A DNA stretch of 64,000 bases from CAVRIA01 sp963721115 (GCA_963721115.1 CAVRIA010000013.1:27207-91206), one strand, 5' to 3'. Shown: positions 9,973-21,423, counted from the first letter of the stretch. Made by a program: numbers and translations. Notes: generated by a model not told the origin, from the sequence alone.

Positions 9973-11226
9973 CTAACCGGGCAGCGCGATCTGGCCCGCG
10001 ATGCCGTCGCGGACGGCGCGCGGCACCGAGCCCTCGTCATCGGCGAGATCGACGCGCGGCACGCCGCCGAAGGCCGTCGCGGCGTAGCGCAGTACGCGAT
10101 CGTCCCAGACCCGGTCGAGGTCGTAGCGCGGCAGCCGCTGCGCCGTCAGCGCCGCCCCCACGCCGCCGAGGAAGTGGTTGACCACGCGGTTGGCGAAGTC
10201 GACGAACAGGCCCGACTGGTTGGGGTCCTCCATGATGCCGTCCTTCAGGTCGCCGGGCACGGTGCCGCGGGTCTGCAGGAGCCAGGCGAGAGAGACCATG
10301 TCGTGGGCCAGGATCGACGGGCTGGCGATGATCAGGCCTGTCTCTGGCTCGACGACGTGGCCGTTGTCGGGTCCGAACGTGGTGAGCACCTTGGTCGCGC
10401 TGGTCAGCACCAGGCGCTGCTTCGCGACCAGGCTGGGCACGGTGTTCGACTCCGCCGTCTTCTGGGAAAAGGTCGCGGCGTCGTGGTGGTACTCGAGCCG
10501 CGAATCGTGCCGCCACCAACCCACCGCCGCCTTCAGGCCGAGCGTGCTGCCCGCCAGCACGTGCCGCGCGCAGCGCGGCATCAGAACCACGTGATCCGCT
10601 TCAGCGAGGATCTTCGGCAGCTGGAGCGGTTGCTGCCAGCTCGCGGCGACACGCGGCCGCTCCTCGAAGAACGCGTCCCACCCGGCCTCCTCGAAGGCGA
10701 CAATCTCGCCGCCGGCCGCCTCGATCGAGCGCAGCATCCCGTTGCGCCGCATCAGCTCGCGCGTGCTCCCCGACAGGCGGTCCTTCGAGAAGCGCACGAA
10801 CTGGACCCCCGACATGTCGGCGACGACGACCCGCCCGGCACCGCGTTGCGCGAGCAGGCGTATCATGGCGCGCAGCGCGGCGGGATCGGTAGTGGCGGGA
10901 TAGTCGTTGCCGGAGTTGCACACCGGCTTGATCAGTACCGTGTCGCCGCGGCTCAGCCAGGAGAAGTCCGTCGCCGCCAGGGCGGCCCGCTGCACGGCTC
11001 GTTCGACGACATCGTCGCCACTGCCGCGCGGCACGCCGACCAGTGCGACGGAGGTCGTGCCGTCACCGCCCGCGTAGCGCAGGGGCGAGCCGCCCAGCTC
11101 GATCGCGCTCGCCGCTCGCGCCCGGCGGCCCGCTGGGAAGGCCAGCGACGCCATCGCCCCGGCCGTCACGGCAGCGAAGCGCCGCCGCGTCAGATGCGGA
11201 GACTGCCAGTCCGATGGATCTGTCAT
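9973..11226 (-). CDS. Tat-exported DUF362 protein
   Basis: The protein has 417 residues. The start ATG has GAGGAG about 11 nt upstream. The N-terminus has a twin-arginine signal (TRRRFAAVTAGAMASLAFPAG) and a likely cleavage site near ARA. The mature part matches DUF362-type proteins: VALVGVPRGSG, GDTVLIKPVCNSGNDYPATTDPAALRAMI, VVVADMSG, VVLMPRCARHVLAGSTLGLKAAVGW, and SPSILAHDMVSLAWLL. Some DUF362 proteins carry Fe-S clusters, but I see no clustered Cys motif here. Tat export implies it folds in the cytoplasm and acts in the periplasm. The function is unknown, and it is odd next to two apparently cytoplasmic enzymes. First gene of the 9973-7695 operon. Confidence 0.8.
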   Translation of the reverse strand: MTDPSDWQSPHLTRRRFAAVTAGAMASLAFPAGRRARAASAIELGGSPLRYAGGDGTTSVALVGVPRGSGDDVVERAVQRAALAATDFSWLSRGDTVLIKPVCNSGNDYPATTDPAALRAMIRLLAQRGAGRVVVADMSGVQFVRFSKDRLSGSTRELMRRNGMLRSIEAAGGEIVAFEEAGWDAFFEERPRVAASWQQPLQLPKILAEADHVVLMPRCARHVLAGSTLGLKAAVGWWRHDSRLEYHHDAATFSQKTAESNTVPSLVAKQRLVLTSATKVLTTFGPDNGHVVEPETGLIIASPSILAHDMVSLAWLLQTRGTVPGDLKDGIMEDPNQSGLFVDFANRVVNHFLGGVGAALTAQRLPRYDLDRVWDDRVLRYAATAFGGVPRVDLADDEGSVPRAVRDGIAGQIALPG

Positions 11227-11355
11227 CGTCAGACTCTCCTCGTCGCGACCTCAGCTTCAGCAGAGGAACGAATCCCTACCAAAGTACCAAGCACAGAATC
11301 GAGCTCGATGCGACAAAATCCGGTGGCAGCGGATTCGGAAGGATGGAGTGACCGC

Positions 11356-11916
11356 TCAACGTCCGGCCTTGCTCCGTTCTTCGATGCGGGCGCGGGTCAT
11401 CCGTTCGCGCAGGCCGCCTTCTTTGACGAAAGCACGCTCCAAGTGGCGGAGTTGGTGGTCGAGGAGGTAGCTGGTGACGCGGATCAAGCCGATGATCATG
11501 TTCGCGGAGATCGCCGGGTCGCGATTCTCGATGCCTTTGCGAAAGGTCTCGTAGGTGGCATCGGGCTTCTTGTTCAGCTCGCGAAGGCGCTGAGCGTAGC
11601 GGTGATCCTTCGGCCATTCCGTTGCGCGGTGCGCTCGAAGGAAATCCCTGTAGTCGGCGAGCAGCTCCTCCAAGCTCGCCCGCGCCACGTTGGTCAGCTT
11701 GATCTCGGTCTCCTTCGAAGTCGCGGAGGCCATGCTGCCCTCGATGATGTTCTGTTTGCCGGAACGGGCCGCCTGGACCATCTGGTCGTGGGTCCGGCTG
11801 CGCCTGTCGATGAAGCGATCGCAGAAGTACACGGTCGCGTCGTAGACGATCTCGGCCTTCCGGTACGAGAGGAGGTTCCTGTAGCCGCCGTGAGCGGGGA
11901 TGAACCCTTTGCTCAT
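11356..11916 (-). CDS. four-helix-bundle suffix-domain protein
   Basis: The protein has 186 residues. It matches the four-helix-bundle family related to proteins encoded in 23S rRNA intervening sequences: LLSYRKAEIVYDATVYFCDRF, DQMVQAARSGKQNIIEGS, and KETEIKLTNVARASLEELLADYRDFL, followed by a C-terminal suffix with LLDHQLRHLERAF. Family members form oligomers and some bind nucleic acid; the physiological role is not established. The ATG at 11916 has a weak AAGGGAC upstream. The leader contains a 15-bp inverted repeat and many GGAC/GTCC units. The gene is lone, flanked by the DUF362 operon and the large regulator, and may be mobile. Confidence 0.8.
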   Translation of the reverse strand: MSKGFIPAHGGYRNLLSYRKAEIVYDATVYFCDRFIDRRSRTHDQMVQAARSGKQNIIEGSMASATSKETEIKLTNVARASLEELLADYRDFLRAHRATEWPKDHRYAQRLRELNKKPDATYETFRKGIENRDPAISANMIIGLIRVTSYLLDHQLRHLERAFVKEGGLRERMTRARIEERSKAGR

Positions 11917-11935
11917 GGTTGTCCCTTTTCCGGAG

Positions 11936-12018
11936 AAGGACCAAAGGGACAGAAAAAGGACGGCAAGGACGTCCCCTGCGGTCTCGTCCTAGATGTCCCT
12001 GTAGTCCCTCTGGTCCTT
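11936..12018. repeat. GGAC/GTCC repeat hairpin in the leader of the four-helix-bundle gene
   Basis: AAGGACCAAAGGGAC at 11936-11950 pairs with GTCCCTCTGGTCCTT at 12004-12018 (one mismatch in 15, 53-nt loop). The loop is itself full of GTCC/GGAC units spaced about 8-11 nt apart. The structure starts 20 nt upstream of the ATG at 11916, so it lies in the probable mRNA leader. Confidence 0.65.
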
Positions 12019-12070
12019 TGTGGGATGTTTGCAACTATATAAGTAGCAGAATGAGCTGATTCAGGCAATT

Positions 12071-15008
12071 CTACGTGCGCAAGCACTCCTCGGCCGCCCG
12101 TAGGTCGGGGGTCTCGAGCCCCTCGGTGAATCCGAGGTAAACGCGTTCGAGCGTGGCGCGAACGCCGGGCTCGTTCCGCCGGCCGCGGCAGAGCCGCGCC
12201 AAGCTCGTCGCCGAGCGCAGCTCGCAGAACCGAGCGCCTTGTTGGTGGGCGATCTCAAGGGCGCGGCGGAAGCACGCGGCGGCTTCCGCGCGCGCGTCGC
12301 GTTTGCCCTGCAACAGGATGAGCTCGCCTCTGAGCCGCTGCAGCTCGGCGTCGTACCAGCGCACTCCGCTGGCGCGGGTCGACTGCCAAACTTCTTCCGC
12401 CATGCGCAGGCCTTCGTCTGCGGCGCCGACGACGCGACACGCATCGAGCAGGAGGAGGGGGCCGATCGGGATGGGAGTGAAGCGTCGCGAGGACAGGTAG
12501 TCCTCCCATCCGGAGCGGATCAGATCGAGCGCGTTCTCCCGCTCGCCCTCCACGATCGAAAGCCACGCGCGCTGCGCCCCGGCGGCACGGACCTGATGCT
12601 CGATGCCGTGTTCCTCGGCGATCGCCGCTGCGCGATCGCTCGTCTGGCGAGCCAAGGCGAAATCACCGCGCAAGCACAGGATACCGGCGACCATGCTGAG
12701 CGCTCCCGCCGCCCAGTACGGGCGGACGCGCTGCGCGCAAAGGTCCATTGCGCGCTGCAGTCGGAGAAGCGCCTCGTCCGAAGAACCGAGAAAAAACGTC
12801 GCCGCGCCCGATTGTGCGTACAGCAGGGCGCCCACTTCCCGCCACTTCGTCTCGTATCCGGCGAAACCTGCGCAGGTGGGCGGCTCGCCTTCCCCGTAAA
12901 GGTTGCGCGCGCGCCCGAAATCTTCCGCGGCTTGGACGAAGCGTCCCTGCATCATGCCGACAAAGCCCATCGCGGTGAACGCTTCCATGCGTTCGCCCGG
13001 AAGCCCGGGGCCGGCGAGCGAGGCCAGGCGGCGGGCAATCGGCTCGGCGAGATCGGGAAGGGAGCGCAAGCAATAGATTTGAACGAGGCTCTGCTGGACG
13101 TGGAAGAGGTCCCGGCCCGCGGACGGGAGAGCGGCGAGCGCCTCGATCCGAGAGAAATTGCGATCCTCTTCTGCCGTGTCCGCGAAGCGCGTGAACGTGC
13201 GCGCGAGCAGGAGCTGCATCCTCAGTTGCAGCTCCTTGAGGTCGCGATCGGGACTCGCGGGCAGGTGGCCGAGGTGACGAAGGGCGTCGCGCAGGTAGAT
13301 GGCGGCCTCGGGAACGGCATAGCGCCGTCGCGCTTGCTCGGCTGCCAGGAGGGAATACGTCACGGTTCTTTCGGCGTCACCGCTGCGACCGAAGTGAGAT
13401 ACCAGCTCGGCGGCGACGCGCATCAGGTCGCTGCTGAACGCCCGTTCGAGCCGCTCGCCGATGCGTTGATGGAACCGACGGCCTCGGCCACGAGGGATCT
13501 TCTCGTACAGCACCTGGCGGTAGAGCTCGTGTCGAAACCGGTAGCTTCCGGTTCTCGTACCGTCCGGCCAGGTTTGCTCGCCGGCCGAGCTCAGCAGGTG
13601 GCGCCGCGCGATCAAGCGCTCGCAAGCGTTTTCCACCGCCTCCACTCCTTTGGGCCCGGGCTGTTCCAGAGCCGCGGCGACGCTCGCCGAACGAAACTCC
13701 ACGGCGGCGACGCTCGCCGCCTGCAACAGCTCCAGCTCGCTCGGGTCCAGCGCGGCGAGCTGGAGCTCGATCATCTCGCGCAAGCTCTTGGGGATGTCCC
13801 GCAGGTCGTCCGCCTCGACGGGGCGGGTCAGTCGCCACCCGTTGCTGCGTTCCGCGATGAAGCCGCCCTCGACGAGATGGTCCACCATGGCCACGACGAA
13901 GAGCGGATTGCCCTGGCTCCTGGCCTGGATCCGTTCGGCCAGCGATGCCGCGAGGCGGGGCGCGGAGAAGCGCTGCGAGAGATACGCCCGTATCTCGGCG
14001 CGATCGAGCGATTCGAGGCCGAGACGCGTGCAACCGGCGTTCGCACAAAGGGCTCGGGCCAGCGAGACGATCGGGTGGTCGTAGGCGATGGCCTCTATGG
14101 GCCGGTAGGTGCCGACCACCATGAGCCGCGCTGCATCGCGCCGCCTCGCGATCGACCCGAGCAGGTCGAGGGTGGCCGGGTCGGCCCAATGAAGGTCCTC
14201 GAGCACCAGCACGAGAGGTCGTTCGGCCGACATGGCCTCCAACGCGCCCCCCATCTCGCGCAGCATGCGCGCGCGTGTCGCGTCGGTGACCGAGCTCTCG
14301 AGCCCCCGCACCTCTTCCCGGCCGAGCAGCCAAGGCATCTGTACCAGCCAGGTAGGAGCGTAGCGGCGCAAGACGTCGAGCGTGTCCGGATGGGAACGCA
14401 CCAACCGATCGAGGGCCTCGAACACCGCCATGTACGGCTCCGCACTGCTCTGCTGCTGGACGCATTGAGCGGTGGCGACACGCAGGCCCCCGCCGGCGTG
14501 CTCGAGGAGAAAGGAGCTCAGCAACGCCGTCTTTCCGATCCCCGCGTCCCCCTCGATGAAAACCACCTGGCGCGCACCGCCGCCGGCCGATCGTAGGAGC
14601 TCCGCGAGCCGGCTGCGCTCGGTCTCGCGCCCCACGAACACCGCCGTCTCCTCGGTCCGTTCGAGCGCCGTCGCGGACTCGGCTCGAATCGGCGCGACCA
14701 GGCGAAAGCCGCGTCGATTCACGGTCGCGATGTAACGCGGCTCACGGGCGTCGTCGCCGAAGACGGTGCGGAGCCTGCCGCACCGCCTGGCTCAAGGCCA
14801 TGTCGCTCACGGCCACGCCCGGCCACGCTGCCTCCAGAATCTCGTCCTTGCTGACGATACGACCCGCGCGCTCGACGAGACAGACCAGCAGCGCCCAGAC
14901 CTGCGGCACCAGGTCGACGGGCTCGCCGTTCCGCCACAGTCGCTGCGCGGCGCGATCGAGTCGAAACTCGCCGATCCACATCGGGATTTCTTCGACGTCC
15001 TTTCCCAT
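12071..15008 (-). CDS. winged-helix / AAA-type ATPase / TPR transcriptional regulator (frame break)
   Basis: The reconstructed protein is about 978 residues. Residues 1-95 are an OmpR-type winged helix (IGEFRLDRAAQRLWRNGEPVDL, then RIVSKDEILEAAWPG), continuing after the break into FGDDAREPRYIATVNRRGFRLVAP, which is the usual wing and exit of this domain. An AAA_16-type ATPase follows, with FVGRETERSRLAEL, Walker A GDAGIGKTALL near 155, and Walker B LVLVLEDLHWAD. The rest (about 550-978) is helical and TPR-like. One extra base at about 14775 splits the DNA-binding domain from the ATPase; the two frames join cleanly, so sequence error is likely. It probably acts as a signal-dependent transcription activator; the ligand is unknown. 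It is divergent from the genes at 15.1 kb onward. Confidence 0.75.
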
Positions 15009-15118
15009 TCGTGGCGCCGAGCTTCACGCAGACGAGGCGGTGAATTTCTTACTCGAAGTCAAAGAAAAGTAAAAGTCCGGGCAAGACTTCGGGCGTGCAA
15101 CTTCCTAGAAGGGCTGGC

Positions 15119-15355
15119 ATGCCAAAGACTCTAGGGAGCCGACGCTGCTCGCCCGAGGCCGATCCGTATCGGTTTCCGCCCGAGCATGCCTTCGTGGTCA
15201 AGCTCTCCGCGGCCGAGCATGCCAGAAGGCCGACGAGCGGGCGGGTCGAGCACGTCCTGACGGGCCGCAGTACCCGCTTCGAGAGCCTCGAGCACCTGGC
15301 GGATTTCTTCGGCGAGGTGCTCGCCAGCGAGCGCAACCGCGAGCCGGAGGAGTAG
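15119..15355 (+). CDS. small hypothetical protein
   Basis: The protein has 78 residues from the ATG at 15119, with GAAGGG just upstream; a GTG at 15095 is in frame. The core reads FVVKLSAAEHARRPTSGRV, then EHVLTGRSTRFESLEHLADFFGEVL, an alpha/beta pattern I recall from small uncharacterised deltaproteobacterial proteins. No catalytic motif or signal peptide is visible. It lies between the divergent regulator at 15008 and the truncated lipoprotein copy at 15.46 kb. Function is unknown. Confidence 0.6.
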   Translation: MPKTLGSRRCSPEADPYRFPPEHAFVVKLSAAEHARRPTSGRVEHVLTGRSTRFESLEHLADFFGEVLASERNREPEE

Positions 15356-15462
15356 GCCATGCGATTCGACACGGCACTCTCTCTTTCGGCGCCACACGGC
15401 GCTCGAAGGAGGTCCGACCCGTTGGGATGGGGGCGGCTCGATGACGAGACGAAAGAGAGGAG

Positions 15463-17838
15463 AACATCACCGACGTCGACCGGAGGCCGTGACGACCAAC
15501 CTCGCCGACGAGCCGCACCAACGGCGCCATCTGGACGTTGCACGACGGCATGCCTTCGGTCGACCAGTCCGACACCGCCGCGGTGCTCCGGGACAGCGCT
15601 TTCTCGTACCAGTTCAACGACCAGAACCCCGGATACGGCTACTCGGTGGGGGTCTGCGGCGTCGACTCGAACCGCAACGTCACCTTCGAGGCCAAGAACT
15701 GGTACGTCCGCTATCTGAGCCTGTACATCCGCTATCTCGACGCCAACGATCAGCCCATCAAGGTCAGCGACCTTCCCACCGACATCTTCGACTCCTTTCC
15801 GCTCTACGACTGCTGCAGCGAGCAGAACGGCGAGTACGACATCTTTCTCGATCTCGTCGCACCCGAATGGGTGATCCTCGGCATTCCGACGAAGACGACG
15901 ACCCTGAAGAAGACGTTCCCCATACCCGATCAGGCGACCTCCGCGCTCGTCCTGGCGGGGGGGATCGGCCGGGGAAGCAACCCTTATCCGGCCACCATCA
16001 CGCCGGCCGCGGTGATGACGGGCTCTTCAATCTCTCGTTCCCCATCCTCTTCCTGTCCCTCAACGCGGCGGCGGGCGTCGCCTCCCTGAACGAAGAGCTG
16101 CAGGATCTCACCACGCTCCTGAAAATTCTCCCCCTGGCCATTCAGCTGGTCGCGGACGAGTTCGCCGCGGCGTCGTACGACGACGTCAAGGTCTTCGAGA
16201 GTCTCGCCGTCTCCGTCGGCACCAAGCTTCTCACCCAGGCGGCCAAGCCGCTGGCGGAGTTCGTCGCCGGCGCGTTGGCGGAGGGCGAAACCCAAGAGGA
16301 TCTGCTCGACGCCATCCCGGTCATCGGCGGCTTCCTCGCGGCCATTGCCGTGGTCGGGGTCATCACGCAGGTCACGGAGACCTCGGTCCAGGTAGCCCAA
16401 TCGCCTCATACCTACGTCGGGAAGATCACCTTCACGCACGACATCGAGGTGACGATCAAGCACGATCCGGACGATCCGGAGGGCTTCCCGGCGACCGCCA
16501 CGCACTACATCGTCACGGCGACGTTCGATCAGGGCACGCCTTACACGATCACGAAGGATCTGCCGGGGACGACGGTCACCGATCCGGTGAGCGTCACCTT
16601 CATGAGCGTGCCGTTCGGCGGCATGGTCACGGTCAACGTCGGCTCTACTCCGACAACCAATGGCTGGCCGGCCACGGCTCGGTCGGCCCGGTGGAAAACG
16701 TCTCCTCCGACCAGGGCCCGCTGTCGGTCGAGATCGTCATCACCGAGAACCTCGTGCCGCTCGAGTCGGACACGGTATACTCGCACAAGGAGATCATCGT
16801 TCTCGACGCGCAGGGCAACCACCAGTGGGAGGCGAGCACCGAGCCACCGGCGATCGAGACCGTGCAGGGGGCGTGCGAGAGCGCCGACGGGCAGCTGTGC
16901 TCGCTGACCGGCATCACCGTGAGCACCATCAACGCGGCGGTGGGCTACGCCTGGCAGTCGTACAACGCGAAGGTGGGCAGCTGCGCCAACGGCTCCGTCG
17001 GCCAGCTGCACCAGTTCGCCAACATCTCCGTGACCCAGAACCCGCAGAGCGAGTATCTGTACCCGGGTTGCGGCTTCAGCGGCACGGTGCGGATCGCCTA
17101 CGACCTGCTCGGCAAGATGGACTACAACTTCTACCTCGACCCGAGCAGCAACAAGAACCTCGTCCGCCAGGTGCGGCTGAGCGGCGGTACGGCGGACTTC
17201 GACGGCCCGATGTCGAACAAGGCGTGGGGCCGGTTCCAGCTCGCCTCGGACGCCATGCTGCTGCACCCGGCCGGGCGCGTCATCAGCGTCAACTCTGCCG
17301 CCAACAAGATCGAGGTGCTGGAGCTGGGCGACGGGCCGGTGGCGGACGCCGACGCGCCGGCGAGTCAGGTGTACTCGGGGACGGGCATTCGCGAGGGGCT
17401 GCTGGACGGTCCGACGTTGGCGGCGCTGACGCCGGACGGGATGATCCTGGTGCTGGAGACGAAGAACAACCGCATTCAAGCCTTCGACCTCGGCGCCAAC
17501 CCGGTGCCGATGTTCATGGCCGACGCTTACTACGTGCCGCTGCACGACCAGCCGACGGGGTACCTGGACCTGGCGGTGGAGTACACGGGGTACATGTACG
17601 TGCTGTCGTACACGGGGACGACGGGGTCGCTGGTGTTCCGGCTGGACATCTAACGCCGGAGGGGGAGTTCCTGGCGCGCACGACGGGGTTCGAGGCGGGC
17701 AAGCTGGCGGTGAACTACTGGCGCGATCTGTTCGCGCTCAACTACCAGGTGCTGAAGCTGCCGAGCGGCGCGCTGCCCGACCGCACCGAGCCCTCGGTCA
17801 GCCACTGGAGCCCCTCCACCCCTTCGGTCACCGGCTGA
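15463..17838 (+). pseudogene. 5'-truncated, frame-broken copy of the large Tat lipoprotein gene
   Basis: Alignment with the intact gene at 21436 begins at about 15463 (residue ~385 of the intact protein). The Tat signal and first third are missing, and there is no convincing start codon. Four single-base breaks follow: an extra C near 15514, a missing base near 16022, a missing T near 16643 (GGCTCTAC against GGCTTCTAC), and a missing C near 17651 that makes a stop in ATCTAACG. Between 15.5 and 16.4 kb the two copies are only moderately similar. From about 16431 to the end they are nearly identical, including an Ig-like segment and a propeller-like segment with NNRIQAFDLGANPVPMF. Truncation marks this as a relic, although some indels could be sequencing error. 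Confidence 0.7.
16431..17838 (+). repeat. 1.4-kb direct repeat, copy 1
   Basis: This stretch matches 23434-24843 at roughly 90% or better by eye over long blocks (for example the run encoding TINAAVGYAWQSYN). The sequence upstream in the same two genes is much less similar, so the boundary is sharp. Confidence 0.75.
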
Positions 17839-17881
17839 GAGAAGGACCGATGCGGGTTGCGCACGTCAGAAAGGAATCAAA

Positions 17882-20800
17882 ATGAGGAAAGCCACTGTCT
17901 ATCCATTGTTCGCGCTCGCCGTGATGCTCGCCGGCCTGGTTGCCGGCGGCTGCGGGGATGACAATGACAACGGGGCGGTGAGCGCGACCACGAACAGCCG
18001 GCCCTGGCTGGACGAGCTGGAGTTCCTGCGCGATCCGACTCTGCACGCGGTGCCGGGGCAGACCGTCATCCTGCACCTGGGCTCGGCGCAGCCGGGCGCC
18101 GGTCTCGTGGAGCATACCATTCGCTACATGGTGAAGAACACGGTCGATCTGACCTTCTGCATGCTCCCCGACGAGCCGTATCTGAGAAATCTGGACTTGG
18201 TGGTGGAGCCGTCGGGCGAGGTGATGGTCCACCGCGAGCCGGGCAGTGATTGCGTGTCCGTCACCATTCCGGCCGGCACCTACGTGCTCCACATCTCGCA
18301 CGACGGGACGAACGTCCCGCCGCAGGGCGTCCTCGCCTTTCTGCACCACCCGCAGTCGCTGGCGTCGAGCGGCGCGCGCGCCCAGGTGGCGGCCGGCAGC
18401 GGGGCGAGCCTGACCTCGTTCGCGGTTCCGGACTTCATGGCGTTCAAGTACGGCTCGAGCTTCGTCACCGACGCCACCGCGTCGCCGCTTCTGGCCCTGG
18501 AGTCCGTGGGGACGAGCGTCGATGCGCACGCCGTCTTCCGTTTCTCCGCCGCGGGGTCGAAGAAGTACGGTATGAAAGACGGCACCGGGGCGGCGGTGAA
18601 GACTCAGAATGCGACCTGTGCCGTGAGCGGTCCGCTCCTCGTCGGCGACGCCGGCGAATCGTCCGCGGCGCAGACCTTCGAGTTTTCCGACAACGGCAAC
18701 AACCAGTTCGGGTTCTGCGTCGCCGCCACGTTCTGCGGCGGCGACGTGGCGTGCATCTTCCGCAACTCGACGACGAACGTGCTCAATTACAACGACAACG
18801 GCAAGGCCGGCACGACCTTCACCGTGGACTACAAGGGCTACGACTGCGCAACGACCTGCGACAGCAGCACGCTGACGCTCCAACAGGGCGAGGTGGCGCT
18901 GTTCGGGGAGGAGAACTACGGCGGCCCCGCGTTCGTCTTTCACGCCGACGTGCCGAAGATGTCTCATCTACAACGCGGCAGCCAGCAGCGGGTTGGCGAT
19001 CGGTAACGACAAGGTGTCCTCGGTCCGGGTCGGACCGAACACGTTAGGCGGTCCTGTACGAGGACGGCAACTACAGTGGGAGCTCGGTCGTGATCGCGGG
19101 GGACACGCCGTCGCTCGCCGGAACTCCGGTCGGCAACGCCGCCGTCTCGTCGATGCACGTCAACCAGACCGACATCTCCCAGTACATCCTCGAGAGCAAT
19201 GGCTGCGAGAACTGCGTCCTGACGGGGGTCGATCTGAGCGGTCTCGACCTGACCGGCTTCGATTTCGCCGGGGCGCGGCTTTCGGGGGCGAACCTGAGCG
19301 GCACGGTGCTGCAGGAGGCGAACCTGAAGGGCGCGACGCTGTCGGGCGCCGGCACCGAGCTGTCGGGGGCCGACTTCTCCTACGCCAACCTCCAGTGCGC
19401 CGATCTGAGCGAGGCGGATCTGACCGGCGCCACGTTCGGGTCTCTGGCCGGCAAGCTGCTGGTGGTGGATCAATCGCCGGCCGGCATCCTGAAGACGGAT
19501 CCGATCAGCGGCGACCGCGTCCTGATATCGGGCGGACCGATCGGCAGCGGTACGGACTTCGATCAGCCGGACAGTGTGGCGCTGAACGCCGACGGGACGA
19601 CGCTGATCGTCGCCGACGAGCTGCTGCCGGGAGTGTTCAGCGTCGATCCGAGCACCGGCAACCGCACGGTGGTGTCGAGCCGCACGGTGGGCAGCGGGTC
19701 GAACTTCGTCGCGCCGGTGGACGTCACCATCGACAGCAGCGGGGACCTGCTGGTCGTCGACCGGGCGCAGATGGTGTTTCGGGTGAACCCGAGCAACGGG
19801 GCGCGTACGATCGTGTCGGGCGGCGGCGTGGGCAGCGGCACCGCGTTCGTCGAGCCGGTGGGCATCGCGATCGACCACTCCGGGCGTCTGATCGTAGCCG
19901 ACCGCGGCCTGAAGGCAGTGTTCGCGGTCGATCCCTCCAGCGGCGCGCGCACCGTCCTGTCGGGGGACGGCACGGGCACGGGGACGAGCTTCTTCACGCC
20001 GGTGGACGTTGCCGTCGACAGCCACGGGAAGCTGATCGTGGCCGATCTGACTCTGACGGGGGTGTTCGAGGTCGATCCGGACAGCGGCGCGCGCACGGTC
20101 CTGTCGGGAGCCGGCACCGGCAGCGGCCCGAGCTTCAACAACGTCGCCAGCGTCGCGCTGGCCGGGGATGGCACGGTCTTCGCGACCGACCAGATCCTCG
20201 GGTTGGTGCGAGTCGACCTGCCGAGCGGTGCCCGCACGGTCATCTCCGACGAAACCACCGGCACCGGCCCGGGCAACTCGGCGCCCGCCGGTCTGGTGAT
20301 GACGCCGACGCTGGCGCTCGATTTCTCCTGCCGGCTGAGCGCCATCGGCGCCACGATCGACGCGGCGGCGGATACGGAGACGTTTCCGCCGGGATACTGG
20401 CGCTATCTCGACCTGACCGGTGCGGACATACTCAACGCCACGGCGGCGACGCTTTCCACCGCGGACGATCCGCTCGATCTCTCCGGCGTGCTGCTGAGCG
20501 GAGCCGGGCTGAGCGGGGCCGTGCTCGACGGGGTCAACCTGGACTGTGCGACTCCGTCGGAGACCGACGAGAACTGCTCGCAGCTGATCGGCACCGTTCT
20601 CAACCAGGCCAGCATGAAGGGGGCGAGCGCCGTCAACGCGGCCCTGAACGGCGCCAAGCTCATCCGCGCCAACCTCGAGCAGGCCAATCTCAGCGGCGCA
20701 CAGCTCCTCAAGTCCCCGACCACGAGTGCCTCGGCGATTCTCGACGGAGCCTATCTGAAGAACGCCAATCTGTCGCAGGCCGATCTGAGCGGGGCGTCCC

Positions 20801-21423
20801 TCATCAACGTCGACTGGTACAGCAGCGGCACGGGTCTGTGTGACGGGGGCGGCTGGACCGGGACCTGCGCCAGCGGCACGGGCAGCACCAAGCTGAGCAA
20901 TGCGGACTTCTCCGGCGCCTATCTGGCCGGGCTCGATCTGAGTGGCGCCACCGTCCAGCAGGCCGACTTCCGCGGCGCCATCCTCGCCGGCGCGCATTTC
21001 AACAAGGCCAACCTGAGCGGCGACCCCAACACGGGGGCGTTGACCCATTTCAACGGCGCGTTTCTGCAGGGGGCGAACTTCGACAGCTCCAACACGACCG
21101 GAGCCGACTTCACCGACGCCTACTTCGACCTGCAGTCGTCGTCGGGGCTCGAGATGATCTGGCAGCTGCCCGACCAAAATCTGCAGTTCACCGGCTACAC
21201 GCCCCCGGCGACGCCGCCGGAGTGCGTGCTCTACTCCACCAATGGTCAGACCACGACGCCGACGTACGCGCCCGGCTACACCTGCCCGGACGGCAGCGAC
21301 AGCCCCTGTCCGGACGAGGTCTGGCAATGCGATACCTGCGTTCCAGACAGCTCGTCGACGCCGCCGGCCAGCATCGACGGATCGTATCCTGGCACCTGCA
21401 CCAGACTCGATTTCAAATGGTAA
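17882..21423 (+). CDS. lipoprotein with crystallin-like domain, pentapeptide repeats and an embedded beta-propeller (two frame breaks)
   Basis: The reconstructed protein is about 1,179 residues. AAAGGA lies 7 nt before the ATG. Signal peptide with lipobox AGGC (Cys24), then residues 40-330 of unknown type. Residues about 335-440 look like a beta/gamma-crystallin Greek-key domain (ALFGEENYGGPAFVFHADVP, then VSSVRVGPNT, then VLYEDGNYSGSSVVI). Pentapeptide repeats (ADLSG/ANLSG type) occupy about 445-520 and again about 830-1115. Between them sit about 290 residues of six or so NHL-like repeats (LLVVD..VFRVNPSNGARTIVSGGGVGSG) that should form a propeller. A Cys-rich tail ends the protein. Extra bases at about 18963 and 19045 break the frame inside the crystallin domain, but both sides complete the fold. 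Probably a surface-anchored structural or binding protein. It ends 12 nt before the Tat lipoprotein gene. Confidence 0.75.

Noticed and set aside
11356..12018. Diversity-generating retroelement, because Avd accessory proteins are four-helix bundles
   Set aside because: There is no reverse transcriptase and no template/variable repeat pair with adenine-specific differences. The protein has the suffix-domain type, not the short Avd type.
15463..17838. Programmed frameshifting in the truncated Tat lipoprotein copy
   Set aside because: There are four breaks of both signs, no slippery heptamer was evident, and the start and signal peptide are missing.
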